NCBI RefSeq assembly: GCF_000720425.1
Contig: NZ_JOAJ01000001.1
Span: 1,860,001-1,924,000, forward strand
DNA: 64,000 nt
Origin: Nocardia rhamnosiphila NBRC 108938
GTDB lineage: Bacteria > Actinomycetota > Actinomycetes > Mycobacteriales > Mycobacteriaceae
Direction of reading: 5' to 3'
The first letter of the stretch is position 1; each line of letters starts with the position of its first letter. The position numbers and the translations under genes are program-made. This document shows positions 1 through 7,868 of this stretch, piece after piece. Under the pieces are notes generated by a model. It was not told where the DNA came from. It did no database searches and was given only the letters and a program-made list of their open reading frames with translations.

Positions 1-604
1 CCGCGGTCACCTGGGGCAGGTTGGCGGTACGGGAATGGCAGATGGTGACCGTCGCGTTCTCCGCAAGCAGCAGCTGCGCCAGCGGTTTGCCGACGACGTT
101 CGACCGTCCCACGACGGCCACGTGCCGACCGGCCAGTTCGATGCCGTGATGTTTCAGCAACTCCACCACCGCTTCGGCGGTAGCGGGCGCGAACCCGGCC
201 GATCCGGCGGTGAGCAGTCCGAGCGACAGCGGGCTCACCCCGTCGACATCCTTGGTGGCCACGATCGCCGGGGACACCTCGTCGAGCGTCACGCCGGGGG
301 GCAGCGGCGTCTGCAGCATGATGGCGTCGGTCTCGGGGTCGGCGCTGCGCACGGCGAGTTCGGTGCGGAGGGTGTCGGCGGAGGCGTCCGCACCGAGATC
401 CACGGTATCGCAATCGATTCCGCGATTGGCGGCCGATTTCTTCAGCGAGTTCACGTACCAGGCACTGGCCGGATCGGCGTTGGCGACGACCAGCGCCAGC
501 CGCGGGGCGCGGCCCGCCTGCTCGGTCAGCGCCTGCGCCCGCGCGGTGGTATCGGCGTTGATGGCGGCAGCGAGGTCTTTCCCGGTCAGCGATGCGGTAT
601 CCAC
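1..604 (-). CDS. folD: Methylenetetrahydrofolate dehydrogenase/cyclohydrolase FolD, 3' end outside window
   Basis: Bifunctional cytosolic enzyme of one-carbon metabolism that interconverts 5,10-methylene-, 5,10-methenyl- and 10-formyl-tetrahydrofolate with NADP. About 201 residues are visible, the N-terminal two thirds. They include the substrate loop (LQTPLPPG), the DVDG motif, and the dinucleotide-binding segment GRSNVVGKPLAQLLL followed by ATVTICHSRT, all FolD signatures. The start is a GTG at 604 (VDTASLTGKDLAAAI), giving the normal family N-terminus. The gene runs off the left edge, so its C-terminus cannot be judged. It is divergent from the secreted YdcF gene. The 264 bases between 604 and 869 hold no other gene that I can support. 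Confidence 0.95.
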   Translation of the reverse strand, partial: MDTASLTGKDLAAAINADTTARAQALTEQAGRAPRLALVVANADPASAWYVNSLKKSAANRGIDCDTVDLGADASADTLRTELAVRSADPETDAIMLQTPLPPGVTLDEVSPAIVATKDVDGVSPLSLGLLTAGSAGFAPATAEAVVELLKHHGIELAGRHVAVVGRSNVVGKPLAQLLLAENATVTICHSRTANLPQVTA

Positions 605-868
605 GGATGTCCACCCTATCGGTTGGGGGCCGAGGGGACCCCACCCGCGGCCCCGCATACCGCCGGCTATTACTGTGTCGATGGCACCGATACGCCCCGC
701 AGAGCTGTAGCCAGGGGTTTCACGGGACATGTCCCCGATCGGACAGCCGCAAATACCGGGTTCCGGCCGACACCGGACCTATGGTGGGTTGCCACATGCC
801 GCACCCGAATTTCATCGAACGAATCATCTGCGAGAACCCCGCTCCACCCGTGGAAAGGTGTCGCCGTA

Positions 869-1747
869 GTGCACAGTCGAAGAGGTTTGCAGTATCTGGT
901 GGCGGCCGCGGCCGCCGCGACGAGTATCGCGCTCGCCGGGTTCGCCGGCGCGCCGGCCCAGGCCAGCCCTGAAACAGACGCCCTGTACAACTCTGCTCAG
1001 CGCCACTTCACCGACGGCGATTCCGTCGCCGGCCGGGCCGCGCTCCACGATTTGATCGGGCGGGATCCCACCGATGCGGAGGCGCTGTCCCTTCAGGCGA
1101 TCTGGTCTCATTACGCGGGCGATATCCCGGCCCTCAACGATGCCATGGGCCGCCTGCGTGCCGTCGACAGCACGATGGCCGCCGGCACCGACGGCGTCCT
1201 GCACGCGGTCGGCGCGGGTATCGCCACCCTCCCGAACCCGCTTCCGGCCCTGGTCGGGCCGCAGACCGGGATCGTGGTCTTCGGTTTCGGGCTGCTCCCC
1301 GACGGTTCGCCCCGCCCCGAACTCGTCGAACGCCTGCAGGCCGCCTGGCTGCAGGCCATCGCCTCGCCGTTCTCGCCGATCGTCGTCAGCGGCAACAATC
1401 CGAGCAACGGGATCACCGAGGCCCAGGCCATGGCCGGCTGGCTGATCCACCGGGGTATCCCGGCCGACCGGATCCATGTGGAGAACCGCGCCGGGTCGAC
1501 GGTCCAGAACGCGCTGTTCAGTGCCGATATTCTGCACAGTCTGGGCGCCCGGACCGCGGTGGCGGTGACCTCACCGAACCATATCCGGCGCGCGGTCGCC
1601 GATCTGTACGTCGCGGGAATTCCGGTGGTGGGCGCTACCACCTCGTTGAACCAGCTGGTCTCCCAGCTGCCCCCGCCCGGCAAACAGGCTCAGTACAGCA
1701 TCTACCTCGATGCGACGCGCACGTTCCAGCTCAGCACCAGCCGCTGA
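869..1747 (+). CDS. Secreted YdcF/DUF218-family protein
   Basis: 292 residues from a GTG start. The first ~34 residues form a signal peptide: VHSRRGLQ, an Ala-rich hydrophobic core, and an AQA cleavage site. A helical region of ~85 residues follows. Then comes a DUF218/YdcF-type domain, recognisable from the segment GIVVFGFGLLPDGSPRPEL, an Asn-rich SGNN turn, ITEAQAMAGWLIHRGIP, ENRAGSTVQNALFS and the late TSPNHIRR motif. YdcF-like proteins bind nucleotides or act on envelope lipids, but the substrate of this one is unknown. Longer upstream reading in the same frame is antisense to folD and was discarded because the signal peptide begins at 869. The gene ends at a strong hairpin shared with convergent galT. 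Confidence 0.8.
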   Translation: MHSRRGLQYLVAAAAAATSIALAGFAGAPAQASPETDALYNSAQRHFTDGDSVAGRAALHDLIGRDPTDAEALSLQAIWSHYAGDIPALNDAMGRLRAVDSTMAAGTDGVLHAVGAGIATLPNPLPALVGPQTGIVVFGFGLLPDGSPRPELVERLQAAWLQAIASPFSPIVVSGNNPSNGITEAQAMAGWLIHRGIPADRIHVENRAGSTVQNALFSADILHSLGARTAVAVTSPNHIRRAVADLYVAGIPVVGATTSLNQLVSQLPPPGKQAQYSIYLDATRTFQLSTSR

Positions 1748-1761
1748 CCCGTCGCATGAGC

Positions 1762-1794
1762 ACCGCCCCTCGGTTCGGCGAGCCGAGGGGCGGT
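1762..1794. terminator. Bidirectional hairpin terminator between the YdcF gene and galT
   Basis: Perfect 12-bp inverted repeat, ACCGCCCCTCGG at 1762-1773 and CCGAGGGGCGGT at 1783-1794, with a 9-nt loop. It sits 14 nt after one stop codon and 38 nt before the other in a convergent pair. There is no long U-tract, as is usual in GC-rich actinobacteria. Confidence 0.75.
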
Positions 1795-1832
1795 CTCCCG
1801 ATAGCCGCCTGGTCCGGCCGGGACCCGATCAC

Positions 1833-2954
1833 TCAGACCGACGCCACGGCCGCCCGGATCCGGGCAGCCGATACATCGGGCGGGATATCGGCGATGAACG
1901 CACCCATCGCCGATTCGGAACCGGCCAGGTACTTGATCTTGTCCGCGCCGCGCCGGATCGAGGTCAGCTGGAGATGCAGGCGGACTGTCTCACGGCCGGT
2001 GTGGACGGGCGCCTGATGCCACGCGGCGATATAGGGGGTCGGATCCTCGTAGAGAGCGTCGATCCCGCGTAGCAGCCGCAGGTACAGGGTGGCGAGTTCG
2101 TCCCGCTCCGCCTCATCGGTGGCCGCGAAGTCCGGGATGTGCCGGTGCGGGAGCAGATGTACCTCGATCGGCCACCGGGCCGCGAACGGAACGAACGCCG
2201 TCCACCGCTCCCCGGCCAGGACGACGCGTCCGCCCGCGCGTTCACCGTCCAGGATGCGCTGGAACAGATCCGGACCCAGTCGTCGCACGGAATCGAGCAC
2301 CCGGGCGGTCCGCGGCGTGACATAGGGGTAGGCGTAGATCTGGCCGTGGGGATGCGGCAGGGTGACGCCGATGGCTTCGCCGCGGTTCTCGAACGGGAAC
2401 ACCTGCTCGACCCCGGGCAGCGCGGACAGTTCGGCGGTGCGATCGGACCAGGCCTCGATCACCGTGCGGGCCCGGCCGGGGGTGAGATCGCCGAAGGACC
2501 CCTCGGGCGCCGGGCTGAAGCACACGACTTCGCAGCGTCCGACCGCCACGCGTTCCCGGTCGAACCCGAGGGCGGCCATATCGTCGGGTCCGGCCGGGAC
2601 CGGCGGGGTACCGGCCGGCGCGTTCGCCGGCGCGGGGCCGAAGGACGGGGATCGGTTCTCGAATACCGCGACGTCGTACTGATCGGGTATCTCCGACGGG
2701 TTGCCCGGGGTCTGCGGAGCGAGCGGGTCACGATCGGCCGGCGGTAGCACCACCCGGCTCTGCCGGGCCGCGGCGATGGAGATCCATTCGCCGGTGAGGA
2801 CGTCCTGGCGCATCACCGCGGTCGGCGGTCTGGGTTCGAGCCGGCGGGTGTCGATACGGCGTTCGGGTCCCAGGCGGGTGTCGGCGTCGTCGTAGTAGAT
2901 GAGATCCCGGCCGTCGGCCAGTTTCGCGGTGCGCTTCACGATGCGGCTGGGCAC
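1833..2954 (-). CDS. galT: Galactose-1-phosphate uridylyltransferase GalT
   Basis: Transfers UMP between UDP-glucose and galactose-1-phosphate (Leloir pathway, cytosol). 373 residues, a normal length. It shows the GalT histidine-triad active site HPHGQIYAY, preceded by FENRGEAIGVTLP. The C-terminal HIT-type half carries EVHLLPHRHIPDF and WHQAPVH. The start is taken as the GTG at 2954 (VPSRIVKRTAKL); no strong ribosome-binding site is visible, so a few residues of uncertainty remain. The frame stays open far upstream on this strand, but that stretch is antisense to the vWA and PurA-like genes. No galK or galE lies next to it in the window. Confidence 0.92.
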   Translation of the reverse strand: MPSRIVKRTAKLADGRDLIYYDDADTRLGPERRIDTRRLEPRPPTAVMRQDVLTGEWISIAAARQSRVVLPPADRDPLAPQTPGNPSEIPDQYDVAVFENRSPSFGPAPANAPAGTPPVPAGPDDMAALGFDRERVAVGRCEVVCFSPAPEGSFGDLTPGRARTVIEAWSDRTAELSALPGVEQVFPFENRGEAIGVTLPHPHGQIYAYPYVTPRTARVLDSVRRLGPDLFQRILDGERAGGRVVLAGERWTAFVPFAARWPIEVHLLPHRHIPDFAATDEAERDELATLYLRLLRGIDALYEDPTPYIAAWHQAPVHTGRETVRLHLQLTSIRRGADKIKYLAGSESAMGAFIADIPPDVSAARIRAAVASV

Positions 2955-3137
2955 CTGTTCACGATAACGAGCCGCGCGCAGCGACCGGCCGTCCGTGGTA
3001 TCGGCGGGTCGGACACGGTGGCGCGGCGCAGTGGGCAGAGGTTCACCGGCAAATCGGCTCCGTGGGGCCCTTGCCCGAAACGAGTGGCGCCGTGGTCGCG
3101 CCCCCTCGGAAAAGCCTGGACCCGTCGACACCGCCAC

Positions 3138-3160
3138 GTTATAGTCGTGAGGACTAAAAC
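3138..3160. promoter_or_regulatory. Inverted repeat upstream of the vWA gene (candidate operator)
   Basis: Arms GTTATAGTC (3138-3146) and GACTAAAAC (3152-3160) match at 8 of 9 positions around a 5-nt spacer. The core TAGTC/GACTA is perfect. The repeat sits 16 nt before the ATG of the vWA gene and just ahead of its ribosome-binding site, a place where a bound repressor would block transcription. The controlling protein is not shown by the sequence. The Nudix-type regulator at 6367 is a candidate by proximity only. Confidence 0.45.
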
Positions 3161-3176
3161 GTGAAGGAGCTTCGAG

Positions 3177-4115
3177 ATGGGTTACGGAAACTGGGACCAC
3201 AGCGCCTACCGGGCGGCCAAGGCCTACCGCACGCACCGGGGTATGGACGATTTCGGTTACACCGCGCAACTGCGCGAGCAGCCCTACGACACCTGGAAGG
3301 TCCACCCGGACCTGGATCCGTTCGGCGTACGGGCGCGCGAATGCCGGGATTCGGCCGACCACGGCAATTCGCTGCCGATCGCCGTACTGTTCGACGTCAC
3401 CGGGTCCATGGGGCAGGTACCGATGATCATGCAGGGCAAACTCGGAAAACTGCACGGCCTGCTGCGGGACAAGGGTTATGCCGACGATCCGCAGATCCTG
3501 TTCGGCGGCATCGGCGACGCCGATACCGACCGCGCCCCGCTCCAGGTGGGCCAGTTCGAATCCGACAACCGGATGGACGAACAGCTGCGGGCCGTCCTGC
3601 TCGAAGGCGGAGGCGGCGGCCAGAAATCCGAGAGTTACGAGCTGGCGGCGTACTTCATGGCCGAACACGTGGTGACCGATGCCTGGGAGAAGCGCGGCAA
3701 GAAGGGATACCTGTTCCTCATCGGCGACGAACTGAACAAACCCCGGCTGGCCGCCCGCCACATCCGGGCCGTGATCGGCGATCACCTCCGCACCGACATC
3801 ACGGTCGAGTCGATCTACCGCGAACTCGCGCAGCGCTGGCAGGTGCACTACATCCTGCCGAACCAGTCGTCCTACTACCACGATCCCGAGATCGCGGAGC
3901 ACTGGCGAGCGCTGTTGGGCCAGAACTTCCTGCGCCTCGACGACCCGGCGGCGGTCTGCGAATTGATCGCGCTGACGATCGGGCTGTCGGAGAACCGGGT
4001 GGACGTGCACACGGGGCTGGCCGATCTGCGCGATATCGGTTCGGCGGCCGAGGCCGAGGTGGTCGGCCGGGCGCTGCACGCGCAGCCGAAGGCATTGCCC
4101 GGCGGCAGCCACTGA
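3177..4115 (+). CDS. von Willebrand factor A-like protein
   Basis: 312 residues, no signal peptide, so cytosolic. The vWA core begins near residue 66 with IAVLFDVTGSMGQVP, a MIDAS-type DxTGS metal site. A second acidic strand, YLFLIGDELNKPR, lies near residue 185. The N-terminal ~60 residues (GYGNWDHSAYRAAKAYR onward) are rich in aromatic and charged residues and seem specific to this group. A Gly run (EGGGGGQKSE) sits in the middle. The ATG at 3177 has a good ribosome-binding site (GAAGGAGC). The next gene, a PurA-like protein, starts 31 nt downstream on the same strand, so the two are probably one operon. The function is unknown; vWA proteins usually bind a partner protein through the metal site. 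Confidence 0.8.
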   Translation: MGYGNWDHSAYRAAKAYRTHRGMDDFGYTAQLREQPYDTWKVHPDLDPFGVRARECRDSADHGNSLPIAVLFDVTGSMGQVPMIMQGKLGKLHGLLRDKGYADDPQILFGGIGDADTDRAPLQVGQFESDNRMDEQLRAVLLEGGGGGQKSESYELAAYFMAEHVVTDAWEKRGKKGYLFLIGDELNKPRLAARHIRAVIGDHLRTDITVESIYRELAQRWQVHYILPNQSSYYHDPEIAEHWRALLGQNFLRLDDPAAVCELIALTIGLSENRVDVHTGLADLRDIGSAAEAEVVGRALHAQPKALPGGSH

Positions 4116-4146
4116 ACGAAACGCACCGGATAGGAAGAGCGCGGAT

Positions 4147-5478
4147 ATGACGGACCGGACGCGGACCGGCCGGCATCTGATCGTGGTGGATCTCGGCTTC
4201 GGCGACGCCGGAAAAGGGGCGACCGTCGACTGGCTGTGCTCCCCCGAGGCGGCACTGGGCGTTTCGGCGGTGGTGCGATTCAACGGCGGCGCGCAGGCCG
4301 CGCACAATGTGGTCGCGGCCGGCCGGCACCACACCTTCGCCCAATTCGGCTCGGGAAGCTTCTCGGGGGTGCCGACGCTGCTCTCCGAGCACATGCTGGT
4401 GGAACCACTGGCGCTGGCCGCGGAAGCGGATCGGCTCGCCCGGCTGGGCGTGTCGGATCCACTGTCGCTGCTGTCCGTCGACGGGCGCGCCCTCCTCACC
4501 ACCCCCGTCCATATCGCGGCCAACCGGGCCCGTGAGGAGGCACGCGGCGCCGACCGGCACGGGTCGTGCGGGATGGGCATCGGGGAAACCGCGGCCTACG
4601 CACTGCGTCACGACGCGCCACGGGTCGCGGACTGCCTGCGGCCCGCGGTACTCCGGCGGAAACTGCGGGCGCTCACCGAGCACTACCGACCGCTGCTCGC
4701 CTCGAGCGCGCACCACCACGAACCGATCGAGCTCCTACTGGACGCGTATCGGGCTTTCGGTGCCGCGGTGCGGATCACCGGCCCCGGGGCACTGGCGCGG
4801 TTCGCGCGACACGGCCGCCTGGTGTTCGAGGGCGCGCAAGGGGTCCTATTGGACGAATGGCGAGGCTTCCATCCGTACACCACCTGGTCGACGGTCGAGC
4901 CACGCAACGCGCGCACCCTGCTGGCCGGTATCGGCGCCACCGCGGCCGTCCTCGGCGTGACCCGCTCCTATACGACCCGGCACGGTGCCGGTCCCTTTCC
5001 CACCGAGGAACCGGGGCTGCGGCACCGGGAACCGCACAACGGCACGGGTCGCTATCAGGGCGCCTTCCGGCAGGGCTCCCTCGATACGGTTCTGCTGCGA
5101 TATGCCGTAGCCGTCTGCGGCGGTGTCGACGGGCTCGTGGTCACCCATCTGGACAGGGTCGCCGGCGGAAAGGCGGCCACCGCCTACGCCACCGCGGACG
5201 GTATCCGGGACTCACTCGAGCCGGGCCCCTGGCAGGATCTGGGCCACCAGCGGGCGTTGACCGAGATCCTCGCGGCCGCCACCCCGCTGTACACCGACCT
5301 CCCCGCGGACGTCCCCGGTTGGTTGCACCATCACCTCGGCGTCCCGGTGGTGCTCACCGCGCACGGTCCGGGCCGTCGCGCCCGGCGGGCCACCGAATCG
5401 TTCGAGACACTGCTGCGCCGGAGTGAGCCGGGCGCCCGGCCCCCCACCGCTGCGCCGACGCCGGCGCGGACAGCGTGA
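4147..5478 (+). CDS. Divergent adenylosuccinate synthetase (PurA) paralogue
   Basis: 443 residues with the PurA fold signatures in order. These are a GTP loop DLGFGDAGKGATVDWL, FNGGAQAAH (the PurA FNGG..AGH element), GSCGMGIGETAAYA, FEGAQGVLLDEW, SYTTRHGAGPFPTE, and VTHLD in the place of the guanine-specificity TKLD. Housekeeping PurA has GDEGKGK in the first loop. Here the Glu and the last Lys are both Ala, so this is a paralogue rather than the purine-pathway enzyme and may use another acceptor. It follows the vWA gene by 31 nt, with AGGAAG upstream of the ATG. The C-terminal ~20 residues are Pro/Ala-rich. It probably ligates an amino acid or amine to a nucleotide, but that is inference. 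Confidence 0.82.
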   Translation: MTDRTRTGRHLIVVDLGFGDAGKGATVDWLCSPEAALGVSAVVRFNGGAQAAHNVVAAGRHHTFAQFGSGSFSGVPTLLSEHMLVEPLALAAEADRLARLGVSDPLSLLSVDGRALLTTPVHIAANRAREEARGADRHGSCGMGIGETAAYALRHDAPRVADCLRPAVLRRKLRALTEHYRPLLASSAHHHEPIELLLDAYRAFGAAVRITGPGALARFARHGRLVFEGAQGVLLDEWRGFHPYTTWSTVEPRNARTLLAGIGATAAVLGVTRSYTTRHGAGPFPTEEPGLRHREPHNGTGRYQGAFRQGSLDTVLLRYAVAVCGGVDGLVVTHLDRVAGGKAATAYATADGIRDSLEPGPWQDLGHQRALTEILAAATPLYTDLPADVPGWLHHHLGVPVVLTAHGPGRRARRATESFETLLRRSEPGARPPTAAPTPARTA

Positions 5479-5498
5479 TCGCACACCGCCGCGGGCGT

Positions 5499-6269
5499 TC
5501 AGCGCAGTATCGTGCCGCCGTCGATATTGATGACCTGCCCGTTGATCCAGGCACCGTCGTCGGAGAGCAGGAAGGCCACCGCCGCGGCGATATCCGCCGG
5601 TTCCCCCACCCGTGGACTGTGCATCCGGCCCAGAGCGGCCTTTTCCAGGTCCGGCCACTGGGGGGCGGATCGGATCGCCTCGGTCGCCGTGAAGCCCGGT
5701 GCCACGGCATTGCAGCGCACCCCTTCTCTGCCCCATCGTGTCGCCACATGGCGGGTCAGCGCGCCGATCCCTGCCTTGCTGGCCGCGTAGGCCGGCCTGG
5801 TCGGCTCGCCCTGGAAGGCCGCCGCCGAGGACATATTGACGATCGCTCCACCGCCTCGGCCGACCATCAGCGGGATGGCGTGCTTCATGGTGCTCAGATA
5901 GCCGCGCAGGCTCACCGTCATCACCCGGTCCCAGATCTCCAGGTCGATATCGACGACATCGGTGTCGTGGCGCAGCGTGCGCATATCCGCCCCGACATTG
6001 AACAGCGCGTCCACTCCGCCGAATCGGCGGATCGCCTGCTCGAACAGGCCGGCGACCGATACCGGATCGGCCAGGTCGAAGGCCACCGCGAGGGCGACGC
6101 CCCCGGCCGCGGCGATCTTCTCGGAGGTGCCCGCGGCATCGGTTTCGCGGAGGTCGCCGACGACGACACGCCAACCCTGAGCGCCGAGCCGGACGGCCGT
6201 CGCGGCGCCGAGCCCGGTGGCACCACCGGCCACCACAGCTACTTTTCCATCCGGTCCGGGTGCGCCCAT
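5499..6269 (-). CDS. SDR family NAD(P)-dependent oxidoreductase
   Basis: 256 residues, a classical short-chain dehydrogenase. It has the coenzyme motif GGATGLGAAT, an acidic DL pair after the second strand, catalytic Ser in NMSSAAAFQ, YAASKAG (YxxxK) and the C-terminal GQVINIDGGT. FNVGAD replaces the usual NNAG, a slightly unusual variant. The ATG at 6269 is preferred over an in-frame ATG at 6308, which has its ribosome-binding site too close. It is convergent with the PurA-like gene (20 nt apart) and divergent from the Nudix-type regulator, with which it shares an intergenic inverted repeat. The substrate is unknown. Confidence 0.85.
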   Translation of the reverse strand: MGAPGPDGKVAVVAGGATGLGAATAVRLGAQGWRVVVGDLRETDAAGTSEKIAAAGGVALAVAFDLADPVSVAGLFEQAIRRFGGVDALFNVGADMRTLRHDTDVVDIDLEIWDRVMTVSLRGYLSTMKHAIPLMVGRGGGAIVNMSSAAAFQGEPTRPAYAASKAGIGALTRHVATRWGREGVRCNAVAPGFTATEAIRSAPQWPDLEKAALGRMHSPRVGEPADIAAAVAFLLSDDGAWINGQVINIDGGTILR

Positions 6270-6304
6270 ATCCGCGTTCTCACTTCCCGATTCTCGAGAG
6301 AATA

Positions 6305-6326
6305 TCATTCTCCATTACAAGAATGA
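6305..6326. promoter_or_regulatory. Inverted repeat between the SDR and Nudix genes
   Basis: Perfect 7-bp arms TCATTCT (6305-6311) and AGAATGA (6320-6326) around an 8-nt AT-rich spacer. The site lies 36 nt upstream of the SDR start and 41 nt upstream of the Nudix-type gene, in the divergent promoter region. It may be the binding site of the adjacent regulator. Confidence 0.45.
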
Positions 6327-6366
6327 CAATACCCCACGGACGGGGCGTCGAGATGGATACGGCAGT

Positions 6367-7002
6367 ATGGGTGCTGTGGACCAATCGGCGGTATCGGTGG
6401 ATGTCGTGGCGTTGCGGTTCTGGGCCGACGACGCCGCGGCCACCTTCGGAATTGCGGCACGCCCGCACGAGCCCTTCACCGGGCACGTCGCGTTACCCGG
6501 TGTCCTGCTGGGGCGCGGCGAACGCCTCGCCGAGGCGGCGCGCCGGGCCGTGCACACCAAACTCGGTGTACCCGGCGGCGCCATCGGCCCGGTCGGTCAG
6601 CTGGTCACCTTCGACGAGCCCACTCGCGATCCCCGCGGCCCCACACTGTCGATCGTCATGTGGGCGGTGACCGCACAGCACGACGGCCCCGCGCAGTGGG
6701 CCTCGTTCGACGACGCCCCGGCACTGGCCTTCGATCACGACAGCATTGTGGCCGCGGCGCGCGGCCTGCTGTCGGGCCTGCTCTGGAAAGATCTGGCGCT
6801 GACCCGGGCCCTGCTGGGCGACGAGTTCCCGGCAACCCGTGCGGTCGACCTCACGACCTCCTTGCTCGGCGCCCGGCCCGATGCGGCGAACCTCAACCGC
6901 ACGCTCGCCGGTATACCGGGGCTGCACAAGACCGACGAGCGCCGCCGTACCAAGGCCACCGGCCGGCCGGCCGCCGTCTGGTCCTTCACCGCCGACCGGT
7001 AG
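6367..7002 (+). CDS. Nudix-domain protein with C-terminal winged helix, NrtR-like regulator
   Basis: 211 residues. The N-terminal ~130 residues follow the Nudix fold, but the catalytic box is degraded. In GERLAEAARRAVHTKLGV the REUxEExGU acidic residues needed for metal-dependent hydrolysis are missing. The C-terminal ~75 residues (FPATRAVDLTTSLLG, NRTLAGIPGLHKT, ending GRPAAVWSF) resemble the winged-helix segment of NrtR-family repressors, which sense ADP-ribose-type ligands. A regulatory role is therefore more likely than catalysis. It is divergent from the SDR over the repeat at 6305-6326. The PrmC-related gene follows 59 nt later. The start at 6367 gives the compact family N-terminus, though the ribosome-binding site is weak. 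Confidence 0.75.
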   Translation: MGAVDQSAVSVDVVALRFWADDAAATFGIAARPHEPFTGHVALPGVLLGRGERLAEAARRAVHTKLGVPGGAIGPVGQLVTFDEPTRDPRGPTLSIVMWAVTAQHDGPAQWASFDDAPALAFDHDSIVAAARGLLSGLLWKDLALTRALLGDEFPATRAVDLTTSLLGARPDAANLNRTLAGIPGLHKTDERRRTKATGRPAAVWSFTADR

Positions 7003-7061
7003 CCGGCCGCCGCACCGGTATTTCCGGTGCGCACGGCGTACGGAGCCGACAGACTGTGCCC

Positions 7062-7868
7062 ATGACCGCTTTCGACACCGCCGAGATCACCCGGCGGCTC
7101 CGCGCTGCCGGCTGCGTGTTCGCGGAGGAGGAAGCGCGGTTACTGAGCGAAGCCGCGACCTCGGACGAGGAACTGGCGGCCCTGCTGACCCGCCGGATCG
7201 CAGGCACTCCGCTGGAGCATCTGCTCGGCTGGGTGCAGTTCCGTGGCCTCCGGATCGGCGTCCGGGACGGGGTGTTCGTCCCGCGGCAACGCTCGGCCCT
7301 GCTCGTGGACGAGGCGCTCACGCTGGCCGCGGACCACCCGGTACGCACGGTGGTCGACCTGTGCTGCGGCTCGGGAGCCCTGGGCCTGGCCCTGCGCACC
7401 GGGCTCGGCCCGCGGCCGGTGGAATTGGTGGCCGCCGATATCGACCCCGTGGCGGTGGCCTGTGCCCGCGACAATCTCGCCGCGATCGGCGGCCGGGTCC
7501 ACCAGGGCGATCTCTTCGACGCGCTACCGGAAGAACTGCGCGGCCGGATCGATATCCTGCTCGCCAACACCCCGTATGTCCCGTCCGGCCTGATCGCGCG
7601 GCTGCCACCGGAGGCTCGCGAACACGAACCCCAGGCGGCCCTCGACGGCGGACCCGACGGTCTGACGCTGGCCCGGCGCACCGCGGCGGCGGCGGCCGGA
7701 TGGCTGGCACCGGGCGGGTCTCTGCTTATCGAGATAGGTATCGATCAGGTGCCGGCCGCCACGGATCTGCTCACCGCCGGTGGGCTCACCGCCCGGATCG
7801 TGCGCTCACCGGACCTCGACGCCACGGTGGCCGTGGGCAGGCGTCCAGCGGCTACTTCCGGCCGGTGA
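7062..7868 (+). CDS. PrmC/HemK-related N5-glutamine methyltransferase
   Basis: 268 residues. An N-terminal helical part carries the PrmC-type GTPLEHLLGWVQF. A class I SAM-binding domain follows with VDLCCGSGALGLAL (motif I) and AADIDPVAVACARDN. The substrate motif is ANTPYVP where PrmC proper has NPPY. The length and the NTPY variant match the PrmC-related group rather than the release-factor methyltransferase encoded beside prfA. It probably methylates a protein glutamine or a similar amide. The last 17 bases overlap the 3' end of the convergent SDR gene. Confidence 0.82.
   Translation: MTAFDTAEITRRLRAAGCVFAEEEARLLSEAATSDEELAALLTRRIAGTPLEHLLGWVQFRGLRIGVRDGVFVPRQRSALLVDEALTLAADHPVRTVVDLCCGSGALGLALRTGLGPRPVELVAADIDPVAVACARDNLAAIGGRVHQGDLFDALPEELRGRIDILLANTPYVPSGLIARLPPEAREHEPQAALDGGPDGLTLARRTAAAAAGWLAPGGSLLIEIGIDQVPAATDLLTAGGLTARIVRSPDLDATVAVGRRPAATSGR

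Noticed and set aside
2955..4580. Long open frame on the minus strand continuing galT upstream
   Set aside because: It is antisense to the vWA and PurA-like genes and stays open only because GC-rich codons rarely form stops. The GalT domain begins at 2954.
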